Assembly: GCA_013204545.1 (NCBI GenBank)
Contig: JABMNN010000061.1
Span: 18,831 to 82,830 of the forward strand
Length of the DNA stretch: 64,000 nt
Direction of reading: 5' to 3'
From: Chloroflexota bacterium
GTDB lineage: Bacteria; Chloroflexota; Dehalococcoidia; Lucifugimonadales; Lucifugimonadaceae
A model generated the notes under the pieces. The model searched no databases. It was given only the letters and a program-made list of their open reading frames with translations, and was not told the origin of the DNA. This document shows, piece after piece, positions 53,080 to 62,827 of the stretch (its first letter is position 1; the number at the start of each line of letters is the position of its first letter). The position numbers were made by a program, and so were the translations under genes.

Positions 53080-54831
53080 TTATGCATTACCATGGGGATC
53101 AACGGGGCTCTGCTTAGCGTGATGGTCACGTTTGAGGAATGTATTAGCCCAGGCTGATGTGTGGCGAAGAGATGCATCGCGGAACACAACAGGGCGTTGC
53201 AGCATTTTCATCTCGTCACCAAATGGTTTAAGACGATCATAAGCGCGAATCCATATGCACTCCTGATCTAGAATTTCGCATTGACCGGCCTTCGTACCAC
53301 CGCACGGTCCATTTCGTTGGCTTTTCACGCATTGGGATTCCGGGCAAAGGTAAGCGATATCTGGAAGTGAACAATCGCCGCAATCGCGACAGTGATAAAC
53401 CGGAACTTTCGTCGCCTGTTCAAGTACGTGGATGATACCTGTCAATTTCTTGCTCTTATCGATCGGTCCGTAAACGATTTTTCCAGCCTTGAATCCAAAA
53501 GAGCCTTCGGTAAACACACGGTCATGAACAAACTTCCCGATTCGATACTGCAACGGTACGGTGAATCGAGACTTAACCTGGGCAGATTTGGTTTTGGAGG
53601 CGAGATACGACTTACTGACTTCGTTCGAACTCACACCAGCGTTATCACCCTGCTCGTAGTAATAGAACTCGTCTGGTTGGGCGAAGTTGATTTCTTTAGC
53701 GAATTCTTTCCAATCATTCTCGCCATATGAATCCGCCATCTCGAGGATGTTCTGGATTCGACCCAATTGCGGGCGACCTGATATGTATGCGCCTCGATAA
53801 CCAATTCCTTTGAGAATCGCTATCTGCTTGGCCGCTAGCTCAGAAAAGAACGCTCGGCCTCTATCTTTCGACTTGGCCTGCTCATTCGCTATATCTCGAA
53901 GTTCGTCTGAAACCCAGACTCCAGGCACCCCCCATCGATTAAAGAATCGACCGGCTGGTGCGGTTAGGATGAATACTGATCCAATCAACGGCAATGGGAT
54001 GTTGTTCGACTGGACGTATTGATACAACTCTGAAGCTTTTCGAGAGCCGTAGCCGATCTGGGTGATGGCGAATTTTGCACCAGTACGTGCTTTGAGCGCC
54101 AACTTGAAGTACTGAGTCATCAACTCACCTTCGAGTTTTTTGAACGGACTAACCGCGCAACCGGCGAAGAAATTTGTCTTCTCAAGCCGATCTTCCCGTC
54201 CAACCGATCCCCACATTTGGTTCGGCAGGCCATCGTTCATTTGCGACATTAGTTCGAGAAGCCCAACAGAATCGATATCGAACACTGGTTGGGCCTGGCC
54301 ATTAAATCCGCCAGTCGGATAGTCGCCAGAAAGTGCGAGAACGTTAGAAAAACCCTGACTACCGAGTGCCCAGAGTCGACTTTCAACACCATTACGGTTG
54401 TAGTCCTTGCACGACATGTTGATCACGACATCTCGCCCACGGAAGAGAAGGTCTTGACCCAGCACTTCGGGGCGGATATGTGGATTACCTCCAGGATTGT
54501 CTGTCAAAGAAACAAAATCGACCCGGTCGAATTCGGAAAGTTCTTTGGCAAGTTCTGCCGTTTTCCTTGAAGCTTCCGCCATGAGAAGACCGCGGGAAGT
54601 TTCGATTTCGACAGATGTCAAGAATCGATCGCTATTTTCCAACATTCCGCGTAGGTTTTGAGAAGTTGAACCGATTGGTTCCAATGAAGCCCCTCTGTCT
54701 AGTCCAGTTACTTCGAAGTACAAGCCTATCGGGTCACTGTGTGGTACACACCAGTCGTTCGCAAGCCTGATACGTGAGGGATGGGGGAATTTACCAGTGG
54801 CACTCGCATTTTGAGTTCGACTAGACATCAC
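53080..54831 (-). CDS. Methylenetetrahydrofolate reductase with C-terminal MetV-like cysteine-rich domain
   Basis: 583 aa. The N-terminal part (about 65-375) is a MetF-type FAD barrel: TSVEIETSRG, DFVSLTDNPGGNPHIRPEVLGQDL, VVINMSCKDYNRNGVESRLWAL, NVLALSGDYPTGG and GAKFAITQIGYGSRKASELYQY. The C-terminal part (about 455-560) has YHCRDCGDCSLPDIAYLCPESQC, then NGPCGGTKAGQCEILDQECIWIRAYDRLK, the MTHFR_C/MetV zinc- and cysteine-rich signature. In acetogens MetF and MetV are usually separate subunits, so this is a natural fusion. It makes or uses methyl-THF, coupling with the downstream methyltransferase. Confidence 0.9.
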   Translation of the reverse strand: MMSSRTQNASATGKFPHPSRIRLANDWCVPHSDPIGLYFEVTGLDRGASLEPIGSTSQNLRGMLENSDRFLTSVEIETSRGLLMAEASRKTAELAKELSEFDRVDFVSLTDNPGGNPHIRPEVLGQDLLFRGRDVVINMSCKDYNRNGVESRLWALGSQGFSNVLALSGDYPTGGFNGQAQPVFDIDSVGLLELMSQMNDGLPNQMWGSVGREDRLEKTNFFAGCAVSPFKKLEGELMTQYFKLALKARTGAKFAITQIGYGSRKASELYQYVQSNNIPLPLIGSVFILTAPAGRFFNRWGVPGVWVSDELRDIANEQAKSKDRGRAFFSELAAKQIAILKGIGYRGAYISGRPQLGRIQNILEMADSYGENDWKEFAKEINFAQPDEFYYYEQGDNAGVSSNEVSKSYLASKTKSAQVKSRFTVPLQYRIGKFVHDRVFTEGSFGFKAGKIVYGPIDKSKKLTGIIHVLEQATKVPVYHCRDCGDCSLPDIAYLCPESQCVKSQRNGPCGGTKAGQCEILDQECIWIRAYDRLKPFGDEMKMLQRPVVFRDASLRHTSAWANTFLKRDHHAKQSPVDPHGNA

Positions 54832-54999
54832 TGCAAACTCTAAATTCGAACGTCAGTGACCTTTATTTGACGTGATCGAGCAATCCTACCGCGGGTAGAA
54901 TAAACATACATTCGAAGATGTCCGTTGCCGGATAGCGGTTCCGTGTAACGTTTACGTGTAATTGAACTGTAGTGGAGAGGATCGGATCCTCAAAATCGC

Positions 55000-55662
55000 A
55001 TGAAAACAAAGCAGCAAGTTGTAGTAATTGGGCTAGGTCGATTCGGCGGTAATGTCGCTCGTACGTTGTATCAGCTCGGTCACGACGTCATGGCAATCGA
55101 CATTGATGAGGAACGCGTCCAGAATCTCATGGGTGAGGTAACGTACCCCGTGGCCGGTGACGCAACTCAGGAAGCGGTTCTCCGTGAGCTCGGCGTCCAC
55201 AACTTCGACATCGGAATAGTAGCTATTGGCGCGAATGTTGAGGCCAGCATTATGGTTAGCGTATTGTTCCAAACAATGAACTTGCCGTTCATCGTTGCAC
55301 GTGCACACAGCACACTTCACGGAAATACGCTACGCAGACTTGGTTGTCACCGGGTCATCCATGCTGAGGAAGAGATGGGAATCAGGCTGGCGCACAGCCT
55401 TTTCAATCCTGACGTTGAGGAATATATGGAACTTGCCGACGCGTACGGAGTCAGTCGATTACAGGTTCCTGACCGTTTCACAAATATGACGCTCGCTGAG
55501 GCTGGATTCGCAAGCGCTCGCGGTAAATATGGAATTGCGATTGTTGCGTTGAAAAGGGGCGATGAGATCACGCTCAGCCCCGATTCAGACGAACGACTTC
55601 GTGCGGGAGACGTTTTAGTAGTTGCGGGTCGAGACGAGTACATCAGTCGAATCACCAGCTAG
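55000..55662 (+). CDS. TrkA/KtrA-type RCK potassium-uptake regulatory protein
   Basis: 220 aa. RCK_N Rossmann domain (QVVVIGLGRFGGNVARTLYQLGHDVMAIDIDEERVQ, GDATQEAVLRELGV) and RCK_C domain (LQVPDRFTNMTLAEAGF...LRAGDVLVVAGRDEYISRI). It binds NAD(H)/nucleotides in the cytoplasm and gates a Trk/Ktr membrane channel, none of which is encoded here. The palindrome GAGGATCGGATCCTC (54977-54991) lies 8 nt before the start codon and may affect translation or bind a regulator. First gene of a four-gene same-strand cluster. Confidence 0.93.
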   Translation: MKTKQQVVVIGLGRFGGNVARTLYQLGHDVMAIDIDEERVQNLMGEVTYPVAGDATQEAVLRELGVHNFDIGIVAIGANVEASIMVSVLFQTMNLPFIVARAHSTLHGNTLRRLGCHRVIHAEEEMGIRLAHSLFNPDVEEYMELADAYGVSRLQVPDRFTNMTLAEAGFASARGKYGIAIVALKRGDEITLSPDSDERLRAGDVLVVAGRDEYISRITS

Positions 55663-55735
55663 CCGTAAAGCACACATATAACTCGCTACTAAAACATGTT
55701 TAGCGGGCAAAGTGCTAAAAGGTAAGTAGAATCTC

Positions 55736-56203
55736 ATGCCTTTCAATCGAGTAATAGCGGTCGTCACAGACGATCCATCTGATATCAACACCGTCTCTCG
55801 GGCGGCTGACATCGTTCGAGACGATCGCGGCCACTTGTACGTCATCTATGTGATAAAAATTGAGCGAGCATTACCTCTTGATGCTGAACTCGAAGATCAG
55901 ATAGCCAGGGGGGAACAGGTCCTTCACCGGTCCGAAAGGCTGGCTCGACTTCCACGCGGTGATATCGACTCTCAATTGCTTCAAGCGCGTGAAATCGGTC
56001 CTGCCGTTGTGCATGAAGCGATCGTTCGAGATGCAGATGCTATTGTTGTCGGAACTTCCTATCCGACCGAATACGGATCTTTTTCTCTCGGTAATGACGT
56101 TCCGTACATACTCGAACATGCCCCGTGTGATGTAATTTTGTGGCGGGAACACAGTGGCGCTGCACATCCCATAGCTCGAACTTCGAGGAACGGACGAGCC
56201 TAA
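55736..56203 (+). CDS. Universal stress protein (UspA family)
   Basis: 155 aa. FNRVIAVVTDDPSDINTVSRAADIVRDDRGHLYVIYVI at the start and AREIGPAVVHEAIVRDADAIVVGTSYPTEYGSFSLGNDVPYILEHAPCDVILWRE at the end give the Usp alpha/beta fold. The nucleotide-binding G-x2-G-x9-G(S/T) motif is degenerate (GTSYPTEYGSFSLGNDV), so ATP binding is uncertain. Its place between two RCK genes suggests a role in K+ or ion-stress control. Confidence 0.85.
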   Translation: MPFNRVIAVVTDDPSDINTVSRAADIVRDDRGHLYVIYVIKIERALPLDAELEDQIARGEQVLHRSERLARLPRGDIDSQLLQAREIGPAVVHEAIVRDADAIVVGTSYPTEYGSFSLGNDVPYILEHAPCDVILWREHSGAAHPIARTSRNGRA

Positions 56204-56268
56204 AAGGCTGATATAACCATTACAGGTTCACAAAAAAATCAGGCAATTCAGGATTCGTACCTGCAAAT

Positions 56269-56685
56269 ATGAACGTAATAATCGTAGGGGCCGGTAATAT
56301 CGGCTCATCACTCGCCCGAAAACTTAGCGATATAGGGCACAAAATTACTGTTATCGAGAAGAACCCTACGGCGATCTCGCAACTTCCTCGCGGACGAGTC
56401 GATTCGGGTGTGATGACTGTCATACACCGTGATGGGTCGACCGGCGCAGCAATGCTTGAAGCTGGAATTTCTGAAGCGGACGTGTTCATCGCCGCAACTG
56501 GTAAAGACTCACTAAACGGATTAGCCGCACAACGGGCGAAGATCATATTTCACGTAGCTCAGGTGATAACTGTCGTCGGAGACGAAGGTGCACGAACGCT
56601 CTACGATTCGCTTGGTATCAAGACGATCAATAAAGCAACGCTAGCGAGCGACAAACTCATCAGTATGCTGACAGGGGATGTGTAA
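56269..56685 (+). CDS. RCK_N-only TrkA-like protein
   Basis: 138 aa: only the Rossmann NAD-binding RCK_N domain (MNVIIVGAGNIGSSLARKLSDIGHKITVIEKN, DGSTGAAMLEAGISEADVFIAATGKDSLNGLAAQ), ending without an RCK_C domain. It lies 7 nt before another full RCK protein, so the pair may act as a heteromer or mimic the two-module TrkA of Proteobacteria split into subunits. Likely regulator of K+ transport; function inferred from family. Confidence 0.85.
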   Translation: MNVIIVGAGNIGSSLARKLSDIGHKITVIEKNPTAISQLPRGRVDSGVMTVIHRDGSTGAAMLEAGISEADVFIAATGKDSLNGLAAQRAKIIFHVAQVITVVGDEGARTLYDSLGIKTINKATLASDKLISMLTGDV

Positions 56686-56691
56686 CGAAAT

Positions 56692-57357
56692 ATGTACCTC
56701 GTAATTGTCGGTGGCGGAAAAGTGGGCGCCCCCCTCGCATCTTCTCTCATCAATGAGGGGCACGAAGTGTTCGTGCTCGACAAGGATCCAGAAAAGGTCG
56801 CGTCACTGCAACGTGAGCTTGGGATGATCGCAACGGTCGGCGAAGCAGCATCCGTGAAAGCTTTGCAAGATGCAGGGGCCGCACGTGCAGGAGCGCTCAT
56901 TGCGACCACTAGTTCGGATGAGGATAATCTAGCCGCCTGCCAGCTTGCGAGAACAAATTTCAATGTACCTCGTACGATCGCCGTAGCGCATTCACCTGAA
57001 AACGCCAGTTTGTTCGAACGAGCTGGTGTTGATCTGGTCGTTAGTACTACCGACCTCGTGTTATCTAACCTCGCTACTGCACTTCCAGCCCACCCACTGA
57101 TACGGCTGATGCCAATTGCCGATCGTTCGCAGGAACTCGTCGCAATTAAATTACCCGCAGCAGGAACCGTCATAGGGCGCAGTCTTTCTGAACTTCGACT
57201 TCCTTATGGAACGAAGATCGTCCTGATAGTGACTTCAACTGGCCAGTCGAAACCGTCCAATTCCGATGCTGTGATCGAAGCCGAAGATGAAATCATTGCT
57301 TTGTCGCCTTCCAATTCGACTAATGAGCTGTGGGAGTTACTCACAGAACTGAGGTAA
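56692..57357 (+). CDS. TrkA-type RCK protein
   Basis: 221 aa with RCK_N (MYLVIVGGGKVGAPLASSLINEGHEVFVLDKDPEKVASLQ, GEAASVKALQDAGAARAGALIATTSSDEDNLAACQLAR) and RCK_C (LVAIKLPAAGTVIGRSLSELRLPYGTKIVLIV...EAEDEIIALSPSNS). Stop codon 3 nt before the pheA ATG, so it is probably cotranscribed with pheA. Second full RCK protein in the cluster; its partner channel is not in the window. Confidence 0.92.
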   Translation: MYLVIVGGGKVGAPLASSLINEGHEVFVLDKDPEKVASLQRELGMIATVGEAASVKALQDAGAARAGALIATTSSDEDNLAACQLARTNFNVPRTIAVAHSPENASLFERAGVDLVVSTTDLVLSNLATALPAHPLIRLMPIADRSQELVAIKLPAAGTVIGRSLSELRLPYGTKIVLIVTSTGQSKPSNSDAVIEAEDEIIALSPSNSTNELWELLTELR

Positions 57358-57359
57358 TC

Positions 57360-58202
57360 ATGCCGAAAACAATTGCATTTCTTGGGCCAGAAGGTACCTA
57401 TACCGACGAGGCGTGCTATCTCTACGCACCAGAAGAAGATCGAATTCCTTTTGCATCTCTGAGTCTCGTGACCGGTGCACTAGAGGAAGGCAAAGTCGAC
57501 GAAGCGGTGGTTCCTATAGAAAATTCGCTAGGGGGCACAGTTATCGAAGTTGTCGATTACCTAATCACCTCTAAGAATGCGCATATCACCGGCGAAATTC
57601 TTCTGCCAATTAATCATTGTCTTATTACTCGACCAGGGGTGAAACTGAGCGATATTAGAGTAGTGATGTCGAAACAGGAAGCGCTGACCCAGTGCAGAGA
57701 ATTTCTTTCTAGAGAGCTGAGGTTTGCGGAACAGATACCCACGACCAGCACCGCCCTTGCAGTAACCGACCTTAAAGAGGCGGATGACCGAACAGCGGCA
57801 ATTGGGCCACGTCGCTCAGCTGAACTGGCTGGATTGCCGATTCTTGTACACGGTATTCAAGATCGACAGAACAACGTGACGAGATTCGCTGTTTTAAGTT
57901 CAATTGGCGCGTCTCCTGCAGGCAGTGACAAGACATCAATTGCCTTCGATTTCGACCGTCCAGATGCACCTGGACTTGTTTACGGGGCACTTAGCCCATT
58001 CGCAGATCGTGGCATAAATCTGCTGAAAATTGAGTCGCGCCCTACCGGAAAAGGCATGGGCAACTACATATTCCTTCTCGATTTTGAAGGACAGGTCGAC
58101 GAATCGCACATACAAGAAGCAATCGCTGATCTGAAGAAGCACACCTCGACGTTCAAGATCTTTGGGTCCTACCCGAGAGCCAAAGGGCTTTCGATCAGGT
58201 AG
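57360..58202 (+). CDS. pheA: Prephenate dehydratase
   Basis: The track begins at 57330 inside the upstream gene; ATG 57360 has GAGG upstream and gives 280 aa. Catalytic domain: TIAFLGPEGTYTDEACYLY, VVPIENSLGGTVIEVVDYL, AAIGPRRSAELAGLPILVHGIQDRQNNVTRFAVLS with the TRF motif. The C-terminal ACT domain has INLLKIESRPTGKGMGNYIFLLDFEG (ESRP motif) for phenylalanine feedback binding. It converts prephenate to phenylpyruvate. The chorismate mutase domain of Proteobacterial PheA is absent. Confidence 0.95.
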   Translation: MPKTIAFLGPEGTYTDEACYLYAPEEDRIPFASLSLVTGALEEGKVDEAVVPIENSLGGTVIEVVDYLITSKNAHITGEILLPINHCLITRPGVKLSDIRVVMSKQEALTQCREFLSRELRFAEQIPTTSTALAVTDLKEADDRTAAIGPRRSAELAGLPILVHGIQDRQNNVTRFAVLSSIGASPAGSDKTSIAFDFDRPDAPGLVYGALSPFADRGINLLKIESRPTGKGMGNYIFLLDFEGQVDESHIQEAIADLKKHTSTFKIFGSYPRAKGLSIR

Positions 58203-58230
58203 TAAAGTGTCTGTTTAGCGGGACCTCCGG

Positions 58231-58512
58231 CTAAAGATCTTCATCGTCTAGATCGAGATCGTCGAATCCGTCGTCATCTCGCGTCTGCGAGGCGGCTCGT
58301 CGACCTTCTGTGGCAGCGGTCGCCATTCGCTCACGGGTCGCTGAAGTAAGTTCGTCTGCCTTGTCTCGCCATTCTCGGCTTTGATCGAGTATGAATGCAC
58401 GAGTCTCTTCTCCAGATTTCGGAGCGAGAATCATTCCGGCGACGAACCCACCAATACCACCCATAAGTAGCCCGAGAAGAAATCCTCCTCCGCCACTGTC
58501 TTTCTCAGCCAT
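58231..58512 (-). CDS. YtxH domain-containing protein
   Basis: 93 aa. N-terminal Gly-rich hydrophobic segment (GGGFLLGLLMGGIGGFVAGMILAPKSGEETR) is the YtxH signature: a single membrane helix with the LAPKSG motif. An amphipathic helix and an acidic C-terminal tail (DDGFDDLDLDDEDL) follow. Related to YtxH general-stress and envelope proteins. It shares a strand with the DUF948-like gene upstream. Confidence 0.88.
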   Translation of the reverse strand: MAEKDSGGGGFLLGLLMGGIGGFVAGMILAPKSGEETRAFILDQSREWRDKADELTSATRERMATAATEGRRAASQTRDDDGFDDLDLDDEDL

Positions 58513-58593
58513 TACTTACCTCTGGGATCTGCATTTCGTCTCAGGGTGAGAACGAATCAACTGTAGTCCTGTATCTATATGCGTCTGTGCGCT

Positions 58594-58920
58594 TTACTTG
58601 TTTTCTGGATCGGCGTCCTTTGGCGCACTAGCACCGAAAAGCCGAGTAATACCTTGAAATGCGCCAACAAGACCAAGTCCCTTTGCAACTGGCTTCAGCA
58701 CTGACGCAGCATCTTCAATGGCTTGGCGCGCTACTGCGACTCTACCGAACGTCTCTTCAAACCTCTCAGCGACATGTTCCATTCGGTCCATGAAACGATT
58801 CACCCGTATATAAAGGCGCAGCGAAAGAGCAGCAGCGAACAACATGACAATAAACGAAAACAGCAAGAAGACAATTAAAACAATGTCTTTTATCTGGGCT
58901 ATAGTCTCGGTGAGCGTCAT
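58594..58920 (-). CDS. Small membrane protein, DUF948-like
   Basis: 108 aa. One N-terminal membrane helix (IVLIVFLLFSFIVMLFAAALSL), then a long helical region (YIRVNRFMDRMEHVAERFEETFGRVAVARQAIEDAAS) and a Gly/Pro-poor basic end. The layout matches DUF948-type proteins that sit beside YtxH in many genomes, but sequence identity is too weak to be sure. Cotranscribed with the YtxH gene. Role unknown (envelope or stress). Confidence 0.72.
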   Translation of the reverse strand: MTLTETIAQIKDIVLIVFLLFSFIVMLFAAALSLRLYIRVNRFMDRMEHVAERFEETFGRVAVARQAIEDAASVLKPVAKGLGLVGAFQGITRLFGASAPKDADPENK

Positions 58921-59284
58921 ATGGGTCTTCAGTTCAGCGCACGTTGGCGACGGTCGAATTTTCAGTTAAATATCGACTAGGCAGTCACTCAATACTAGCA
59001 GTGAGTTGAATACAACCGCAACATTATATAGTATTTAGTTGTTAACTATTTACTTTTTATAAATCTGGCAGTGATATCGGCTGGTAATTCATTAAGTGCC
59101 TCGTTACTCACTCATTAGCGGTGATCATTACGATTCGAACACCATAGTGTGGACATATTTCGCACTATGAAGAGTCGGGACCCAGCGGGGGGTTACTTCC
59201 ATATCTTCGACAAAACGCGTCATCGGGCAGAGGGGGCAAGTTTTTCTGAGTGGAACAGCCTGCAGTCCGCAGGGGGTCAGCAAA
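58921..59284. other. AT-rich intergenic region with a candidate minus-strand promoter
   Basis: 364 nt between rpoD and the DUF948-like gene. On the minus strand a perfect TATAAT (plus strand 59023-59028, ATTATA) lies about 100 nt upstream of the DUF948-like start, but no convincing -35 accompanies it. Nothing else is recognised; the 63-aa plus-strand ORF at 59149 looks accidental. Confidence 0.35.
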
Positions 59285-60823
59285 CTATTCGAGAAAGTCT
59301 CGTAGCATTTTCGAGCGAGTCGGGTGGCGCAGTTTTCTGAGTGCCTTCGCCTCAATTTGGCGAATTCGTTCACGGGTAACACCAAATTCTCGACCGACTT
59401 CTTCGAGTGTACGGCTGCGCCCGTCTTCTAGACCGAACCGCAGTTGCAAAACCCGGCGCTCACGCTGGCTGATCGAATCTAGAACCGTATCGACCTGTTC
59501 CTTTAGCAACTGGTACGAGGCGGCCTCGGCAGGTGCCTGGGTATCGTGATCAGGAATAAAATCGCCGAGGGAAGAATCATTTTCCTCACCAATCGGTGTT
59601 TCAAGCGAGATCGGTTCTTGAGATATTTTCAGAATCTCTCGAACTCGCTCTGCCGACATTTCCATCTCGCTGCCAATCTCCTCGGAAGTCGGCTCTCTAC
59701 CAAACTCCTGCACAAGCCGTCGACTTACCCGAAGTAACTTGTTGATCGTTTCGACCATGTGAACAGGTATTCGAATCGTGCGAGCCTGATCAGCAATTGA
59801 ACGAGTAATAGCCTGTCGAATCCACCACGTAGCGTATGTACTAAATTTGTAGCCCTTGCGGTAGTCGAACTTTTCTACAGCCCGGATTAGCCCGATATTC
59901 CCCTCTTGAATTAGATCTAATAACGACATTCCGCGGCCGATGTATTTTTTGGCAACCGAAACGACCAATCGCAGATTAGCTTCCGTCAGATGGCGTTCAG
60001 AGCGTTCTGATTGATCGGCAATTCTCGAAAAATGTGCGCCAAACAAGAATTCGTAGACCCCCAATTGGCTTTTGCAGGCACTATTTGCTGCGGTGCTCGC
60101 CAGAGAGTCCAGCCAGGGGTCATCGTCCAGCGCATCCAGAGCTTCAGGAGCGACTAGTGCTGAGTCGATGGATAAATCCTTGACCATGCCCTGAGCAGCT
60201 TCAAGTTCACAGTTGAACGCATCTGAAAGGAAAGCCAATAGATCTTCGTTGTGCGGACCGTCTATCAACTCGCGTAGCTCGGGAATGCCTAGCAGTGTTC
60301 CAAGTGTGACATTTTTCGGAAGACCGATGAAACCTGCGATTGCTGAAGCAACTTCGTGCTGCGAACCCACTCGGCTAAGCAGTTCGCATGTAGTATCGGC
60401 CGAAGTCGGCATTCGACCAGTGAGTGCAGCCATCTCAGCCTGCAAATCGGAGAGCCGTCGCGAAATTTCCATACCGCGAGCAAGAAATCGCTCGTCCTGA
60501 GCCGTTAGTAGGCTGACGCGGCCGATCTCGCGCAAATACATGCGCACAGGGTCGTCTGATATTTCTGAATCTTCGACCACGGGATTGAAATTGAGTGCTG
60601 CGAAACCCTCTGACTCTTTCGAGTCCCACGTTTCCAATTCCGAAGCGCTCGATGCTACCGCACTCGAACGGAACACAGCCGGAGCCGCACGATCACCAGT
60701 ATCATCATCGTCGGTTGCATAACCATCCAGATTGTTACTGCTGTTCGGCAGCAACAATTCTCCTGAGCTAACAAGATCCTGAAGTTGGTCTTCGTTGTCG
60801 GTTGTCCGGGTGGATCGTGCCAT
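59285..60823 (-). CDS. rpoD: RNA polymerase primary sigma factor (sigma-70)
   Basis: 512 aa. Region 1.2 is [30 protein letters not shown]; regions 2.1-2.4 include [58 protein letters not shown]; region 3 has [36 protein letters not shown]; region 4.2 [24 protein letters not shown] is the -35 reader. An insert between 1.2 and 2 replaces the E. coli non-conserved region. It lies 2 nt after dnaG, the classic dnaG-rpoD arrangement. Confidence 0.97.
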   Translation of the reverse strand: MARSTRTTDNEDQLQDLVSSGELLLPNSSNNLDGYATDDDDTGDRAAPAVFRSSAVASSASELETWDSKESEGFAALNFNPVVEDSEISDDPVRMYLREIGRVSLLTAQDERFLARGMEISRRLSDLQAEMAALTGRMPTSADTTCELLSRVGSQHEVASAIAGFIGLPKNVTLGTLLGIPELRELIDGPHNEDLLAFLSDAFNCELEAAQGMVKDLSIDSALVAPEALDALDDDPWLDSLASTAANSACKSQLGVYEFLFGAHFSRIADQSERSERHLTEANLRLVVSVAKKYIGRGMSLLDLIQEGNIGLIRAVEKFDYRKGYKFSTYATWWIRQAITRSIADQARTIRIPVHMVETINKLLRVSRRLVQEFGREPTSEEIGSEMEMSAERVREILKISQEPISLETPIGEENDSSLGDFIPDHDTQAPAEAASYQLLKEQVDTVLDSISQRERRVLQLRFGLEDGRSRTLEEVGREFGVTRERIRQIEAKALRKLRHPTRSKMLRDFLE

Positions 60824-60825
60824 TT

Positions 60826-62655
60826 TTATGCCCGCCCTGTCATTACTCTTCGAAGATTCTCGTTCGGCAGGAGCGATTGATTCAAAAGCTCCTGTGCTTC
60901 CTCACCTTCCAACTCCCCAAATCGTTCGGTTTGCAGTTTTTTGATACCCCGAAAGTGCCGTTCTCTCAACCGCATCACACACTGAGTGACATCCGCGACA
61001 TACCGGGCTTGATCCGACGGAGGTAGCTCACGTTCCACAAGGCGATGTGCTTTTTCCGTTAATTCATCACCGAGTTCGTGCGAAATTTCGTCGAGTGTAG
61101 ATGAGGATTGCCATGCAGTAAACAAGGCCCTATTGTCGGTCTCGTGCAGAAACTCGGGTGGCATTGCCAACGCAAATTCCCGTAGATCCTCTCTCTGCAG
61201 CACTAGAGTAAGAAGATGCTCTTCAAGGGGATCACCTCCGGAACTACCAAGCACCTCGGTAACTTGTTGCGACGAAATTCGTCCCGTATCCACAAATTGC
61301 GACTTGTTTCCCCTTCTCGCAGAAGAGTTACTGCGCGACCGAGAGCGAGACAGTAAACGAGGTTTATCGACTATTGATTTGAGCCTTTGCTCGGTTACAC
61401 CAACCAGTTTCGCTGTAGTCGCCCAATAACGATCCCGGTCGTAGTCGTTCGTCACGTTGTAGATCAGAGGAGCAACACTGTTTGCGAAATCAGCAATACC
61501 TTGACCAGAATCTAAATTATGAAGTTTTGACTTCGCAATGAGCAAATAATCGATCAGTGGCTCTGCAGCGTTCAGTGAAGCTCGCCAGCTATCTGGGTCA
61601 GAACGAATAGCTTCGTCTGGGTCTTTTCCGCCATCCGGACGTGCGACTTTCACTTCGAGTCCTCGACGTCGACCGGTACTGAGTTCAGCAGTTACGCCCT
61701 CAAGTGCCCGCATCGTCGCAGCCTCACCAGCGGCGTCAGAATCAAGGCACAGAACAATCGTTCCCGTGCCCCCAGCTGTTGCGTGTCGAGAGAGAGAATC
61801 CAATTGCAGGCCGGTTACCGCTGTCCCCATCGAAGCGACAACATTGGTGAAGCCGTGTTCGTGAGCAGCGATTACGTCCATGTAACCCTCAACGACTACC
61901 GCTTCGTTCGACGCCCGAATCGACTCAGCGGCCCAGTTCAAGCCATATAAAGTCGAGGATTTGTCGAACGCATCGGTTTGAGGTGTATTTAGGTACTTTG
62001 GTTCTGAACCATCAAGTGTTCGAGCTCCAAAGCCAATGATTCGGTCGCGAGCATCACGAATCTCTATCGTGAGCCGTCCCGTGAACATGTCTCGCCAAGA
62101 ACCATCGTGCTTGCGTGTGATCAACCCTGCGTCACGTGCAGTTCGCGCTTGAACGTTTTTCGTCCGCAGGTGCCCTGAAAGAGTTTCCATCCCACTGGGA
62201 GCGAGACCTAGTCCACGGCGAACCGCAGTTTCAATGTCTATTCCCCTGTCAGTCAGGTATTTGAGAGTTTCTTCGCCAATAGGAGCTCTCAATCTCGAAA
62301 GAAAGTATTCCGAGGCGATTTCGTTAGCTTCAATAAGACCTGTGATTGGCTTCTTGCGGGGCTCGTTCTTGCGCTCTTCAACCTTGATCCCGGCGCGATT
62401 CGCCAGATTCTCAAGAGCTTCAACGAACGACATGTTTTCCTTCTTCATCATGAAGGAAATAACGTCGCCCCCCTCAGCGCAGGACCCAAAGCATCGCCAA
62501 CTGCCAGATTCGGGGTAAATCACAAATGATGGCGAACGTTCAGAGTGGAATGGACAGAGAGCTTTAGGTTGGCGCGACGAAGTATCCAAGTCGACATAAT
62601 CTGAGATGACTTGAACGATATCGGACCGGCTTTTTACCTCGTCTACTAGCGCCAT
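60826..62655 (-). CDS. dnaG: DNA primase
   Basis: 609 aa. The N-terminal CHC2 zinc domain is [34 protein letters not shown]; its second pair of ligands is spaced C-x3-C (CFGSC) instead of the usual C-x2-C (CFGC). TOPRIM core: [41 protein letters not shown]. The C-terminal DnaB-interacting helicase-binding domain follows. It synthesises primers at the fork. Its 3' end lies 2 nt from the rpoD start and the dgt gene is 172 nt upstream, suggesting a dgt-dnaG-rpoD operon. Confidence 0.96.
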   Translation of the reverse strand: MALVDEVKSRSDIVQVISDYVDLDTSSRQPKALCPFHSERSPSFVIYPESGSWRCFGSCAEGGDVISFMMKKENMSFVEALENLANRAGIKVEERKNEPRKKPITGLIEANEIASEYFLSRLRAPIGEETLKYLTDRGIDIETAVRRGLGLAPSGMETLSGHLRTKNVQARTARDAGLITRKHDGSWRDMFTGRLTIEIRDARDRIIGFGARTLDGSEPKYLNTPQTDAFDKSSTLYGLNWAAESIRASNEAVVVEGYMDVIAAHEHGFTNVVASMGTAVTGLQLDSLSRHATAGGTGTIVLCLDSDAAGEAATMRALEGVTAELSTGRRRGLEVKVARPDGGKDPDEAIRSDPDSWRASLNAAEPLIDYLLIAKSKLHNLDSGQGIADFANSVAPLIYNVTNDYDRDRYWATTAKLVGVTEQRLKSIVDKPRLLSRSRSRSNSSARRGNKSQFVDTGRISSQQVTEVLGSSGGDPLEEHLLTLVLQREDLREFALAMPPEFLHETDNRALFTAWQSSSTLDEISHELGDELTEKAHRLVERELPPSDQARYVADVTQCVMRLRERHFRGIKKLQTERFGELEGEEAQELLNQSLLPNENLRRVMTGRA

Positions 62656-62827
62656 ATCTTAAACTCTGCGCACTCTATTGAGATACGTCTACAAACTCCT
62701 AAAGTCGATGCTACGCCTCAATCAGGAGCTCAGATTCCACACGGATTCGGATAGGTAGAACTGCTCCGAAAGTATACGGGCAGGATTTTCCCAGCGGCAC
62801 TTTAACTGGGGTAATTTCGTACCATTT

